Of a stretch of DNA of 22,308 nt, positions 7,610 through 16,138 are shown piece by piece (position 1 is the stretch's first letter; each line of letters starts with the position of its first letter). Under the pieces are notes generated by a model. The model was not told the DNA's origin. It did no database searches and saw only the letters and a list, made by a program, of their open reading frames with translations. The stretch spans positions 1 to 22,308 of the forward strand of contig JAJXTL010000038.1 in NCBI GenBank assembly GCA_021783855.1. The letters are read 5' to 3'. The translations under genes were made by a program, and so were the position numbers. Origin of the DNA: Pseudomonadota bacterium. GTDB lineage: Bacteria; Pseudomonadota; Gammaproteobacteria; Burkholderiales; Gallionellaceae.

Positions 7610-8109
7610 CGTCCCAATTCCAGTTTTACGGCCCGATAGAAACGCTCATAGAAATTCCTATCCGTTACCGTTTCGCCCCGCGTCTTTACCTTATTATCGG
7701 CCTCGCTCTTGCTGCTGATGGAAATGGGGGACACGAGAGGCACGCCAATTGAAGTGCTCTGGCGGCTGCTCTTAACGTCGAAATGTTCTTCCGTGGCGGT
7801 GACAAACAGGGTGGAGCCACTGGCACGCTGGCCGCAGGTGACGTAAAGGCGCAATATGGCATGACGATTCTCTTCGATCTGGAATTCTTTGACGCCGGTA
7901 AGGTTCTGTTCAGCGCTTTCCTCGACGATGTAGCCGTCTCTGAGCAACACGCGGCGGGCGGCCTCGCATACGGGTTCCGCAGTGGTGGAAAAATCTCTGC
8001 TATGACGTGAATCGGAAAGGAATTCCTCCCTCTCAGCATAGGTGCGGGGGCCGCTGCACGCAGCGAGTAACATGAATATCAGCGTAAAAACAAAACTGTA
8101 GCGTTTCAT
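7606..8109 (-). CDS. DUF2242-like outer-membrane-type lipoprotein of unknown function
   Basis: The 167-residue product starts MKRYSFVFTLIFMLLAACSG: a short basic end, a hydrophobic stretch and the lipobox LAAC, so it is predicted to be lipidated on Cys17. The mature part (EPVCEAARRVLLRDGYIVEE, then an FYERFYRAVKLEL ending) resembles the DUF2242 family of beta- and gammaproteobacterial lipoproteins, for which I know no function. ATG 8109 has GGGAGG a few bases upstream and gives a clean signal peptide; the longer frame to 8163 does not. The TAG stop lies within the end of the MITE-like element, yet the C-terminus looks complete. It sits between the NRPS and the PPTase gene on the same strand. 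Confidence 0.72.
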   Translation of the reverse strand: MKRYSFVFTLIFMLLAACSGPRTYAEREEFLSDSRHSRDFSTTAEPVCEAARRVLLRDGYIVEESAEQNLTGVKEFQIEENRHAILRLYVTCGQRASGSTLFVTATEEHFDVKSSRQSTSIGVPLVSPISISSKSEADNKVKTRGETVTDRNFYERFYRAVKLELGR

Positions 8110-8240
8110 TTTACCTCCCGGCAGGATGTTGACTGGATGCGCCAAATACCAAGGCAGCTCCACTCGATCGGATAGTGTTTTCCATTTTTAGTGGAAGCCT
8201 TGCGGTGAATGCCAAGGCCGATAGGCAGTGCAGGCAGGTT

Positions 8241-8371
8241 TTCAACCCGAATTATCCATTAGAAAAAACCGTTCGCCCTGATCCTGTCGAAGGGCCATTC
8301 ATGGTTCGACAAGCTCACCACGAACGGCCTTGTGCAGCAGAGATCACTTTAAATGGACAATTCGGGTTCAA
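8241..8371. repeat. Nested palindromic intergenic element, 131 bp
   Basis: The outer arms TTCAACCCGAATTATCCATT (8241-8260) and AATGGACAATTCGGGTTCAA (8352-8371) are inverted copies with 18 of 20 matches. Inside lies a second inverted pair: CGTTCGCCCTGATCCTGTCG from 8270 with AAGGGCC after it, against GGTTCGACAAGCTCACCACG from 8304 with AACGGCC after it. This inner core resembles a short palindromic repeat seen between genes in many proteobacterial genomes (arms like TTCGACAGGCTCA). It lies in the 382-nt gap between the NRPS stop and the lipoprotein start, which otherwise shows nothing. It could be a mobile repeat or an mRNA-processing hairpin. Confidence 0.65.
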
Positions 8372-8491
8372 AGTTGAACTCATCCGGCGTCGTCAGGCGG
8401 CAAGTGTACTCTGTTCGGATTATAAAATCTGAAGCATTTTTCCAAGCCCGGTTTTGTATCGTTCACGCAGCAGTACATGTTGCGTCCTGTT

Positions 8492-11400
8492 TTAGCCAGC
8501 CCAGGGTTCTGCGGGCGATCCTATCCATTTTGTTCCATCAGGGATATTCTCGCCTTTCAGGATCAGGGTGAGCGCCCCGAGAGATGCTCCATCGCCGATA
8601 TGAGCGCCATAAAGGATGGTGGTGCGTGCGCCGACGGTGACGCCGCGGCCTATACTCACCGCGCCGATTTTCATGATGCGATCCTCGAACAGGTGAGTCT
8701 GCGGGCCGCACCAGCTATTGAGCGCGGAGTAGTCGCCTACGCTTACGCAGTCGAACTCGGTCAGCTGGGTGGTGTCCATGTAAATGCCACGGCCCATCTT
8801 GCAGCCAAGCAGACGCAGGCAGGGTGGCAGCATCGGCGTACCGCGCAGGAAGTCTACAAAATTGGGTACGGCGATGGACTCATAGAGATTCGTGACTGCC
8901 TCGCTCCCCCATACAAAAGCCGTCCACATGGGTGCCGAGCGTGGCCGGTAGCGGCCAATCACCAGCCACTTGACGAGTACCACAAATAAAAATGAACCTA
9001 CGCCGTAGAGAAAGCCTGCCAGTGACAGTGCCAGCAAGGTGTCCACAAGGAGCCCCGCGCCGGCCAGCGGCATCACCAGCGCAACGGTGAGATAACCCAC
9101 TGCGATCACTACGGCCATCGGCATGACGATGCGCAAGGCTTCAACGGTTCCCCGGCTCAGGCGTCGTAACAGGCGGGGATGAAAGGTAAGTGACGGATCA
9201 AATCCCTCAAATTGCTCGCGTGCAGGCAGGATGATGGGCGGATTGCCGACCCAGGTGTCGCCCGGATGCATGCGCTCATTTGCAGGCACGCCCGATTGTA
9301 CGCCGATCAGCACATCATCCGGCAATATGCTGCCATCCGGCACAAAGGCGCCGTTCCCCAGAAAGGTGCGATTGCCGATGATCGTCGGGCGCAGGCTCAT
9401 CCAGCCGCCCTCGATGCGCTCATCGCCCAGCATCACGCCGTCCGCCACGAAGCTGTCGGTGCCGATGGTCAGCATGTCGGGCACGACGCCCAGGGCTGTG
9501 GAAATTTCGGTGCCTCGGCCTACCCGGGCGCCCAGCAGGCGATACCACCAGGGCGCATACACGGTGGCATACAGGCCATGCAGGACGAACAGACTGGCTT
9601 CCTGTATCTGATTGCTCAGCCATTTGGAAAAATATACGGTGCTATGAACCGACCAGGAGCCTTCTTTTAATCGTGGCAGCACAAGATAGCGGAAGCCTGC
9701 CGAGGCCAGTACGGTGACCAGCACCAGCACGGCGCTGGCAGGAATCGACAGGGTCAGATAGGTGAAAAACGCGCTCATCGGAGCAGTATGGGCGTCGGCG
9801 ATATTCAACCAGCGGCCATCCAGATAGTCGATCAGGATGAAACTGGGGAATACCGGCAGGAAAAATACCACGGCAACCAGGTTGGCGCCCATAAAGTAGA
9901 GCAAAATCTCCCACGCTGAGCGCAGGGCTGAAACTGTTACGCGTGGCCGACGAGCGGCGAGGTCTACTTCGGCTGCGAAATGCGCGGGGGCTCCTTCCCA
10001 GTGTTGTTTTTCGGGTACCTGCTGCCCTGAGGGTAGGGAGGACAGGCCGCCCAGATGTGCATATTCGCCGAGTACCGTGTCGCCTTCCATGACAGCATAA
10101 GAGTCCACTACGGCCTCATTGCCTATGTCGATCGCGCCTAAAATCAGTTCGCCGCGTTCGACCCGTGCATTTTCCAGATTCACCGAAGAACCGATCGATA
10201 CGCCGTCGCCGATATGCAGCAGATCGGGGGCGCGTACCGACAGAGCGCCAATCAGTGCGTCACGACCGATGGTCGCGCCCAGTGCGCGCAAATACATCGC
10301 ATTGAGCGACGAGCCGGACAAGAGGTGACGCGGCGGAACTTCAGAAATGCGGTCTGCCAGCCACCAGCGGAAGTACATGACGCCCCACAGCGGATAACGT
10401 CCGGCCTTGATTTTGCCTATTACCAGCCACTTTGCGGCGATGACGAACAAAAAGCTGCTGACATTGGCAAGCAGATAAACCAGCAGGGATGCGAGAATGG
10501 CGCGTGTCATACTGTCACCGGGGTCGCCGGTGAAGTAGTGATAGGTGAAGAAGGGTGACAGCCATTGTGCCATCTTCAGGCATACCAGCGGCGGGATGAC
10601 GGCGGCCTGGGCCATGCCACACAGGATACGACGCAGTCTGGGCGTTGTTACGATTTTTGCCTCAGCGGCAATACTCGACTGTTGCTTCCTGCTCAGTGCG
10701 CCGGCAATTAAATCCAGACGGCGTTCGGAGTAGATGTCGTGAACCGTCACGTTGGCAAAACGAGCATCTTCGCGCAGCCGCGATACCAGACGTGCCGCCA
10801 GCAGTGAATGACCGCCTAGATCGGTAAAAAAATCTGCCGCGCGCAGCAGGGGGTGGCCCGGGAACAGATGCTTCAAGGCGCAAAACAGCGCCGCTTCCGC
10901 CTCGTTTTCCGGCGTGTCGGACTCATCATCGGACAAGCCTGTGCCGGCCAGTGGCAGGGCACGCAGCGCCTTGCGGTCTATCTTGCCGGAGGTCAGTCGC
11001 GGCATGATTTGCACGGCTTCAAAGCGTGCCGGAACCATGTAGGGCGGCAATTGATCGGCAAGGTTTTTACGCAACGCTGACGCTGTGGGTGCTGCATCGG
11101 TGCCGGCGACAAAATAGGCGACCAGTTGTTCCACCTCGGCCACTTCCTTGAGTATAACCGCAGCCGTCGCGATGCCCGCTTCTCTGGAAAGCACCGCTTC
11201 GATCTCTCCCAGTTCGACGCGAAAGCCGCGGATTTTTACCTGGTCGTCGACCCGGCCCAGGCACTGAACGTTGCCGTCCGTATCGATGCGCGCCAGATCG
11301 CCGGTGCGATAGAGGCGGGCTTCGTGCTCACCTTCGGCATGGGGATTGGCTACGAATTTTTCAGAGGTCAAATCGGGGCGACCCAGATAGCCTTGTGCCA

Positions 11401-12454
11401 CGCCGGGACCGGTGATACACAGCTCGCCCGTCTCGCCAGGCGGCAGCAGTTTAAGCTCGGCATCCACCACCAGCAGGCCGTAGTTGGGTAGCGGGCGACC
11501 GATGGTCACGGGCTCTCCCCGATGCAACCGGGCAAGACTCGCCGACACGGTGGCTTCAGTCGGACCATAGGTATTGAAGAGTTGCCGCTCAGGCGTTGCA
11601 AAGCGCTCGACCAGTGCCTGCGGACACATCTCGCCGCCGAGATTGATCAGCCTGAGACACGCTACATCGTGTGGAAAAAGCGCCAGCAGGGTGGGTACGG
11701 CGTGCAGCACGCTGATGTGGTTGGCGTCGAGTGCGCTTACCAGCGCATCCGGATCGCCTGTGATTTCGCGAGGCGCCAGCCATAACGTTGCGCCGACCAG
11801 GTAGGAAATCCAGATTTCCTCGAAAGACATGTCGAAGGCAACGGAGAAGCCCTGATACACCCGGTCATCGGTGCGCACCCCAAGGACTTCGTTTTCGCTG
11901 CGCAAAAAATGGCTGATGCTGCGGTGATTTACTGCGATGCCCTTGGGTTTGCCTGTCGAACCGGAGGTGTAAATCACATAGGCCGGGCAATCCGGGCCGA
12001 AATCTGTACTACGGCGCAGCAATGGCGCAGCTACGATCAGGTCTTCGAATATCCACAAAGGGCGCGTGTAGCCCTCAAGCAATGGCAAAAACGCGCGGCA
12101 GGTGAGCAGTCCGGGGCTGTTTGCATCGATCAGACAGGCGTCTATGCGTGCCACAGGTGTGTCGGCATCGAACGGTAGCCAGGCCGCCCCGGATTTGCTG
12201 ATGCCTAGCTGCGCTGCCAACAGATTCAGCCCGCGCGGCAACCACATTCCCACCACCTGACCGGTCTGCACGCCAAGTCCGATCAGACAGGAGGCTACCT
12301 TGTCAGCCTCTGCATTTAATTGCGCATAGCTGAGTGTGCGCCCGGCAAAAATCAGCGCCGTTTTATCCGGCAGATGAGTCGCGGTAGCTTCAAAAATGTC
12401 GGGTAAGGTTTCGTTCTTTAGAAGATCAGGGCGATGCGGGCCACGCAGAATCAT
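8492..12454 (-). CDS. Pls/PosA-type non-ribosomal peptide synthetase (A-T, six membrane segments, three C-terminal hexapeptide-like repeats)
   Basis: This 1320-residue protein has the layout of epsilon-poly-lysine synthetase-like enzymes, which link one amino acid into short isopeptide chains. Residues 1-500 are an adenylation domain: IYTSGSTGKPKGIAV (161-175), NTYGPTEAT (294-302), YRTGDLARI (382-390), RVDDQVKIRGFRVE (401-414) and SGKIDRKAL with Lys491. A thiolation domain follows, with DLGGHSLL and the phosphopantetheine Ser550. Six hydrophobic segments lie at about 611-640, 653-676, 848-875, 893-925, 1105-1135 and 1140-1165. They alternate with three beta-helix-like repeats rich in IGD/IGR (about 725-830, 975-1080, 1215-1320). 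There is no condensation or thioesterase domain, as in Pls. By hand alignment to GrsA the pocket reads about D-M-E-H-I-L-T-V-S-K; Glu212 would suit a basic side chain. The product is inferred. Confidence 0.88.
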   Translation of the reverse strand: MILRGPHRPDLLKNETLPDIFEATATHLPDKTALIFAGRTLSYAQLNAEADKVASCLIGLGVQTGQVVGMWLPRGLNLLAAQLGISKSGAAWLPFDADTPVARIDACLIDANSPGLLTCRAFLPLLEGYTRPLWIFEDLIVAAPLLRRSTDFGPDCPAYVIYTSGSTGKPKGIAVNHRSISHFLRSENEVLGVRTDDRVYQGFSVAFDMSFEEIWISYLVGATLWLAPREITGDPDALVSALDANHISVLHAVPTLLALFPHDVACLRLINLGGEMCPQALVERFATPERQLFNTYGPTEATVSASLARLHRGEPVTIGRPLPNYGLLVVDAELKLLPPGETGELCITGPGVAQGYLGRPDLTSEKFVANPHAEGEHEARLYRTGDLARIDTDGNVQCLGRVDDQVKIRGFRVELGEIEAVLSREAGIATAAVILKEVAEVEQLVAYFVAGTDAAPTASALRKNLADQLPPYMVPARFEAVQIMPRLTSGKIDRKALRALPLAGTGLSDDESDTPENEAEAALFCALKHLFPGHPLLRAADFFTDLGGHSLLAARLVSRLREDARFANVTVHDIYSERRLDLIAGALSRKQQSSIAAEAKIVTTPRLRRILCGMAQAAVIPPLVCLKMAQWLSPFFTYHYFTGDPGDSMTRAILASLLVYLLANVSSFLFVIAAKWLVIGKIKAGRYPLWGVMYFRWWLADRISEVPPRHLLSGSSLNAMYLRALGATIGRDALIGALSVRAPDLLHIGDGVSIGSSVNLENARVERGELILGAIDIGNEAVVDSYAVMEGDTVLGEYAHLGGLSSLPSGQQVPEKQHWEGAPAHFAAEVDLAARRPRVTVSALRSAWEILLYFMGANLVAVVFFLPVFPSFILIDYLDGRWLNIADAHTAPMSAFFTYLTLSIPASAVLVLVTVLASAGFRYLVLPRLKEGSWSVHSTVYFSKWLSNQIQEASLFVLHGLYATVYAPWWYRLLGARVGRGTEISTALGVVPDMLTIGTDSFVADGVMLGDERIEGGWMSLRPTIIGNRTFLGNGAFVPDGSILPDDVLIGVQSGVPANERMHPGDTWVGNPPIILPAREQFEGFDPSLTFHPRLLRRLSRGTVEALRIVMPMAVVIAVGYLTVALVMPLAGAGLLVDTLLALSLAGFLYGVGSFLFVVLVKWLVIGRYRPRSAPMWTAFVWGSEAVTNLYESIAVPNFVDFLRGTPMLPPCLRLLGCKMGRGIYMDTTQLTEFDCVSVGDYSALNSWCGPQTHLFEDRIMKIGAVSIGRGVTVGARTTILYGAHIGDGASLGALTLILKGENIPDGTKWIGSPAEPWAG

Positions 12455-12565
12455 AAATATCTCAAAATGGGCAGCGGATGTCGACCCGCCTTAACGGGCG
12501 CAGCTTACCATGCCGATGGGCACATTATCACCTATTGTCAGATGCGGGCCGGTCAGACGGGTAGT

Positions 12566-13018
12566 TCAGAGCGCCATGCCGATGGTTGCCACGCCCACGG
12601 TGAGCAGACCCAGCGTCAGATTGAGCGCAATCAATTTACGGATCTTGCTGAGCATTTCGCCGGCTTCTTTCCAGTTCTGCTCTGCGACATGGCGGCTGAA
12701 CTTCCGGTAAAGTCCAAAAAACACATGGCCGTAAACCGCGATCATCACAAGACCCAATGCCAGCATGATGTGCACATGACGGCCCACCTGAGCCATGCCG
12801 CCGTACAGGTGGATCATGTAAAGGCCGCTGATCAGCAGCGCAGCGACGGTAAACCAGACCCAGACGAAGAAACGGCGGAACACCGAATCCCACAGTCGCA
12901 GACGCAGAGGCGGTTCGAGAATTTCCACGGCTGCCGGGCGCAGCACCACATAGGCGAAAAACATGCCGCCGACCCAGATCAGCACAGACAGCAGATGAAT
13001 AAATTTTAATAGCGCCAT
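12566..13018 (-). CDS. CopD-like integral membrane protein
   Basis: The 150-residue protein has four hydrophobic segments, at about 3-27, 50-72, 82-105 and 128-148. His8 and other His residues (70, 81 and 83, 98) lie in or beside the membrane. FIHLLSVLIWVGGMFFAYVV at the N-terminus is typical of the CopD-like family, whose members are linked to copper handling or haem-type membrane proteins; the exact role here is not known. GGAGG upstream of ATG 13018 gives a firm start. It follows selO by 36 nt and precedes the NRPS by 111 nt, so all three could share a transcript. That 111-nt gap holds a short CCCG/CGGG hairpin near 12488-12499 without a T-run. Confidence 0.75.
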   Translation of the reverse strand: MALLKFIHLLSVLIWVGGMFFAYVVLRPAAVEILEPPLRLRLWDSVFRRFFVWVWFTVAALLISGLYMIHLYGGMAQVGRHVHIMLALGLVMIAVYGHVFFGLYRKFSRHVAEQNWKEAGEMLSKIRKLIALNLTLGLLTVGVATIGMAL

Positions 13019-13054
13019 AACAACCTCCAGTTTAAAAAAGTATCTCGGTTTTGA

Positions 13055-14605
13055 TCAGGAACTGCAAGACAGCATCGAACAGCCGGGCTTGTTGATTGCC
13101 CAGTCCGGACGCTTGGCTGTCAGGTCTGCCGGAATGTCTTCATCATAAGGGTGGCGGGCGGCTTCCATCAGTCTGTCTATCAGGGTCAGATCGTCGTTCA
13201 TGGCTGCATCGATTGCCTGCTGGGCCAGATAGTTGCGCAGCACGAATCTCGGGTTCACAAGGTTCATGCGGTGTCGCCGCGCTTCGTCGGTATCCTGTTG
13301 CAGCGCAAGGCGGGCAACATAACGCGCAAGCCAGGCCTCGAACAGCGCACCTTGCTCCTGGTAGAGCGCATCCTGATAAAACGCGCTGCGCAAAACGGAC
13401 AACGCCGGACTCTGCTGTCTGATGTTGGCCAGGGCACGAAAGAATTCCGTCATATCCACCTGGGCGCGATGCATCAGTTCAAAAACCTCCTCGATCAGGC
13501 CAGTATCTTCATTCTTCAATTGCAGCAGGCCGAATTTTGCGGTCAGCATGGCGGACAGGTTCGCCTGCAAGGTGGTGTCAAAATGGGCCAGTCCTTCGCT
13601 CAGTATGCTGCGGGAGGGCGCGACCGTCTCCAGTGCGTCGGCCAGCCGCTCAAGGTTCCAGCGCGCCACGGAAGTTTGTTTTGCCAGCGTATAGCGCCGC
13701 CAATCTTCATCGGTGGTATTGGGCGTCCAGCCCGGATCGAAGTTGTCCATCCAGCCGTATGGACCATAGTCTATGGTCAGTCCGAGTATGGACATGTTGT
13801 CGGTATTCATCACGCCGTGCACGAATCCGACGCGCAGCCATTCCACGACGAGTTTAGCCGTTCTCTCGCAAACCAGTCTGAACCAGTCTGCAAAGCGATT
13901 TGGCCCGCCGATCTGCGGGAAATCGCGTGCGATGGTCAAATCGAGCAAATTTTGCAGCAGTTCGCGTTCGCCGCGCGAGGCCAGTATCTCGAAATTTCCG
14001 AAGCGGATGAAGCTGGGCGCGACGCGGCATACGATTGCGCCGGGCTCCAGTGCAGGATTTCCATCATAAAACATGTCGCGCATGACGGTATCGCCTGTTG
14101 CAATCAGGCTCAAGGCGCGTGTCGTGGGTATGCCAAGATGGTGCATGGCCTCGCTGCACAGGAACTCGCGCAAGGACGAACGCAGCACCGCGCGGCCGTC
14201 TGCGCGACGCGAATACGGCGTCATGCCGGCCCCCTTGAGCTGCAACTCCCAGCGCTCCCCGTCTTTGTTGATTACTTCGCCCAGCGCAATGGCGCGCCCG
14301 TCACCCAGTTGCCCGGCCCAGCTGCCGAACTGATGACCGCCATAGCAGGTGGCGTAGGCTTTCATGCCAGGCAGCAGGCGATTTCCGCAGAAGGCCGCCA
14401 GAAAATCATCGGAGTGCACATCTTGGTCGGAAAGGTTTAGGAGTTGTGAGACTTCGCTCGAATAGGCCAGCAGCCTAGGACGGGCGACCGGGGTCGGATT
14501 GACGGCGGCCCAGCACACACCCGGCGTGTGTCTGGATTGTATATTTCCGGTCTCGTCACCCGGTAATTCGCTGATGAAACGGTTGTCAAATTTCAGTTGA
14601 AGCAC
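13055..14605 (-). CDS. selO: Protein adenylyltransferase SelO (YdiU family)
   Basis: SelO proteins are pseudokinases that transfer AMP to Ser, Thr or Tyr of target proteins and take part in redox stress responses. The 516 residues show YGGHQFGSWAGQLGDGRA (88-105), LKGAGMTPYSRRADGRA (123-139) with the ATP-binding Lys124, HGVMNTDNMSILG (263-275) and IDYGPYGWMD (278-287) with the metal-binding Asp. The last residues are SMLSCSS; this Cys lies where eukaryotic SelO carries selenocysteine, so the redox C-terminal tail is kept in Cys form. The start is GTG 14605, giving the usual N-terminus (LKFDNRF); no strong ribosome-binding site is seen. It diverges from greB. Confidence 0.93.
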   Translation of the reverse strand: MLQLKFDNRFISELPGDETGNIQSRHTPGVCWAAVNPTPVARPRLLAYSSEVSQLLNLSDQDVHSDDFLAAFCGNRLLPGMKAYATCYGGHQFGSWAGQLGDGRAIALGEVINKDGERWELQLKGAGMTPYSRRADGRAVLRSSLREFLCSEAMHHLGIPTTRALSLIATGDTVMRDMFYDGNPALEPGAIVCRVAPSFIRFGNFEILASRGERELLQNLLDLTIARDFPQIGGPNRFADWFRLVCERTAKLVVEWLRVGFVHGVMNTDNMSILGLTIDYGPYGWMDNFDPGWTPNTTDEDWRRYTLAKQTSVARWNLERLADALETVAPSRSILSEGLAHFDTTLQANLSAMLTAKFGLLQLKNEDTGLIEEVFELMHRAQVDMTEFFRALANIRQQSPALSVLRSAFYQDALYQEQGALFEAWLARYVARLALQQDTDEARRHRMNLVNPRFVLRNYLAQQAIDAAMNDDLTLIDRLMEAARHPYDEDIPADLTAKRPDWAINKPGCSMLSCSS

Positions 14606-14652
14606 GGGGCGTATCCATAAGTGTGATTAAATTTTTACAGAGGTATATATTA

Positions 14653-14713
14653 CCTGACAAATATTGTCAGGAATAGAGCGCCCGGAATAAATTGTCTGCC
14701 GGATTTCTGGCAG
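14653..14713. promoter_or_regulatory. Palindromes in the selO-greB divergent region
   Basis: CCTGACAA-ATA-TTGTCAGG (14653-14671) is a perfect inverted repeat with 8-bp arms, and CTGCC/GGCAG (14696-14700 and 14709-14713) can form a second hairpin. A direct repeat AGGTATATA occurs at 14641-14649 and 14732-14740. The divergent gap is about 200 nt long. A regulator site acting on selO, greB or both is one reading; RNA hairpins in a greB leader are another. No clear -35/-10 pair stands out. Confidence 0.45.
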
Positions 14714-14809
14714 CTTGAAACAGCCTGTGCAAGGTATATACTCGCCAACCTTAATATCTTGGTTGCACCTTGCACTAATGTGGGAGTCTGTAAAATCGAT
14801 AAATTGGTG

Positions 14810-15358
14810 GTGAAACATAGTGAGCAGCACGACGACGACGATGACGACGATGAATTGTCATCGCCATTGCCGCTGGGCGTCAAGAACTACATCACCCCTG
14901 GCGGGCATCAAAAGTTGCAGGCCGAGTTGCAGCAGCTCTGGAAAGTCGAGCGTCCGGTGCTGGTCAATACCATTACCTGGGCGGCTTCCAATGGAGATCG
15001 TTCGGAGAATGGCGATTATATTTACGGAAAAAAACGCCTGCGTGAGATAGACAAGCGGGTGCGTTTCCTGCGCAAACGGCTGGATCAGGCCGAAGTGGTC
15101 GATCCGGCGCAGCGCGCAGCGTGTGAACAGGTATTTTTTGGTGCGACGGTCACCGTTTGCGGTGAGGACGGCTGTGAGGCGACCTATGCCATCGTGGGTG
15201 TGGATGAGGCGAACGTGTCGCGAGGTCACATCAGTTGGGTGTCGCCTCTGGCGCGCGCCCTGCTCAAATTGCATGAGGGAGAGGTCGCGAAGTTGCAGAC
15301 TCCGTCAGGTATCGTCGAGCTTGAAGTGGTGAAGGTTTGCTATCAGTCGTTAATGTGA
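14810..15358 (+). CDS. greB: Transcription elongation factor GreB
   Basis: GreB enters the secondary channel of stalled RNA polymerase and stimulates cleavage of backtracked RNA. The protein shows KNYITPGGHQKLQAELQQLW at the start of the coiled coil, the tip acidic pair in GDRSENGDYIYGKKRLREID, and a C-terminal FKBP-like domain with HISWVSPLARALLKLHEGE. The run GDYIYGKKRLR points to GreB rather than GreA. A tract of seven Asp then Glu precedes the domain, common in betaproteobacterial GreB. The start is unclear: GTG 14810 (MKHSEQHDDD) gives about 182 residues, while GTG 14807 and TTG 14759 are also in frame. None has a good ribosome-binding site. Confidence 0.88.
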   Translation: MKHSEQHDDDDDDDELSSPLPLGVKNYITPGGHQKLQAELQQLWKVERPVLVNTITWAASNGDRSENGDYIYGKKRLREIDKRVRFLRKRLDQAEVVDPAQRAACEQVFFGATVTVCGEDGCEATYAIVGVDEANVSRGHISWVSPLARALLKLHEGEVAKLQTPSGIVELEVVKVCYQSLM

Positions 15359-15489
15359 AAATCGCCATGTTTGTTTGAGTGGTTTTATGGATTATCTGGC
15401 GTGCGTATTGGCTGTCTTGTTACAATGCACGTTGCCCAAACGGGATTGATGGCGTATCCGGGCATTTCCGGATTTTTGAACTATGCTGA

Positions 15490-15930
<441 letters not shown>

Positions 15931-15990
15931 CTGCAACAAACCCGATAATTTTACCCTGCGCGACGTGTCGATTTACCGGTTCATTTGATT

Positions 15991-16060
15991 AAAACTCGCG
16001 TAGCGATTCGTTTGTTCCCTCGCCCTTCGGGAGAGGGTTTGGGTGAGGGAAACGGACATG
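15991..16060 (-). repeat. Intergenic hairpin repeat, right copy, downstream of glnB
   Basis: Read on the minus strand this unit matches the copy at 15501-15565 at about three quarters of positions, with AACGAATCGCT and CGCGA as the best kept core. It contains a strong hairpin, CCCTC-g-CCC-TTC-GGG-a-GAGGG (16017-16037), which may end or protect the glnB message. Confidence 0.7.
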
Positions 16061-16084
16061 GATGGTTTTATTTGTTGGGTGGCT

Positions 16085-16112
16085 TTGCCATGTCCGTTGG
16101 GATGCGTATAAT
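16085..16112 (+). promoter_or_regulatory. Sigma-70 promoter for guaB
   Basis: TTGCCA (16085-16090) and a perfect TATAAT (16107-16112) lie 16 bp apart. The start site would fall near 16119, giving a leader of about 20 nt with GAGG at 16125-16128, 10 nt before the guaB ATG. No purine-box-like operator is obvious. Confidence 0.7.
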
Positions 16113-16138
16113 GCGCGCTTTGCCGAGGCCTGTTTCCC

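Noticed and set aside
8175..8989. Plus-strand open frames across the nested repeat and the NRPS C-terminus
   Set aside because: They overlap the palindromic element and the NRPS gene, lack ribosome-binding sites and have no domain.
13151..14440. A 429-codon open frame on the plus strand, antisense to selO
   Set aside because: It lies fully inside selO, is rich in Arg, His, Gln and Cys, has no recognisable domain, and is a by-product of codon bias in a high-GC gene.
15395..15415. Sigma-54-like TGGC...TGGC sequence upstream of glnB, tempting because P-II genes can be nitrogen-controlled
   Set aside because: The GG and GC elements are spaced one base too far apart and the -12 box reads TGGC instead of TTGC.
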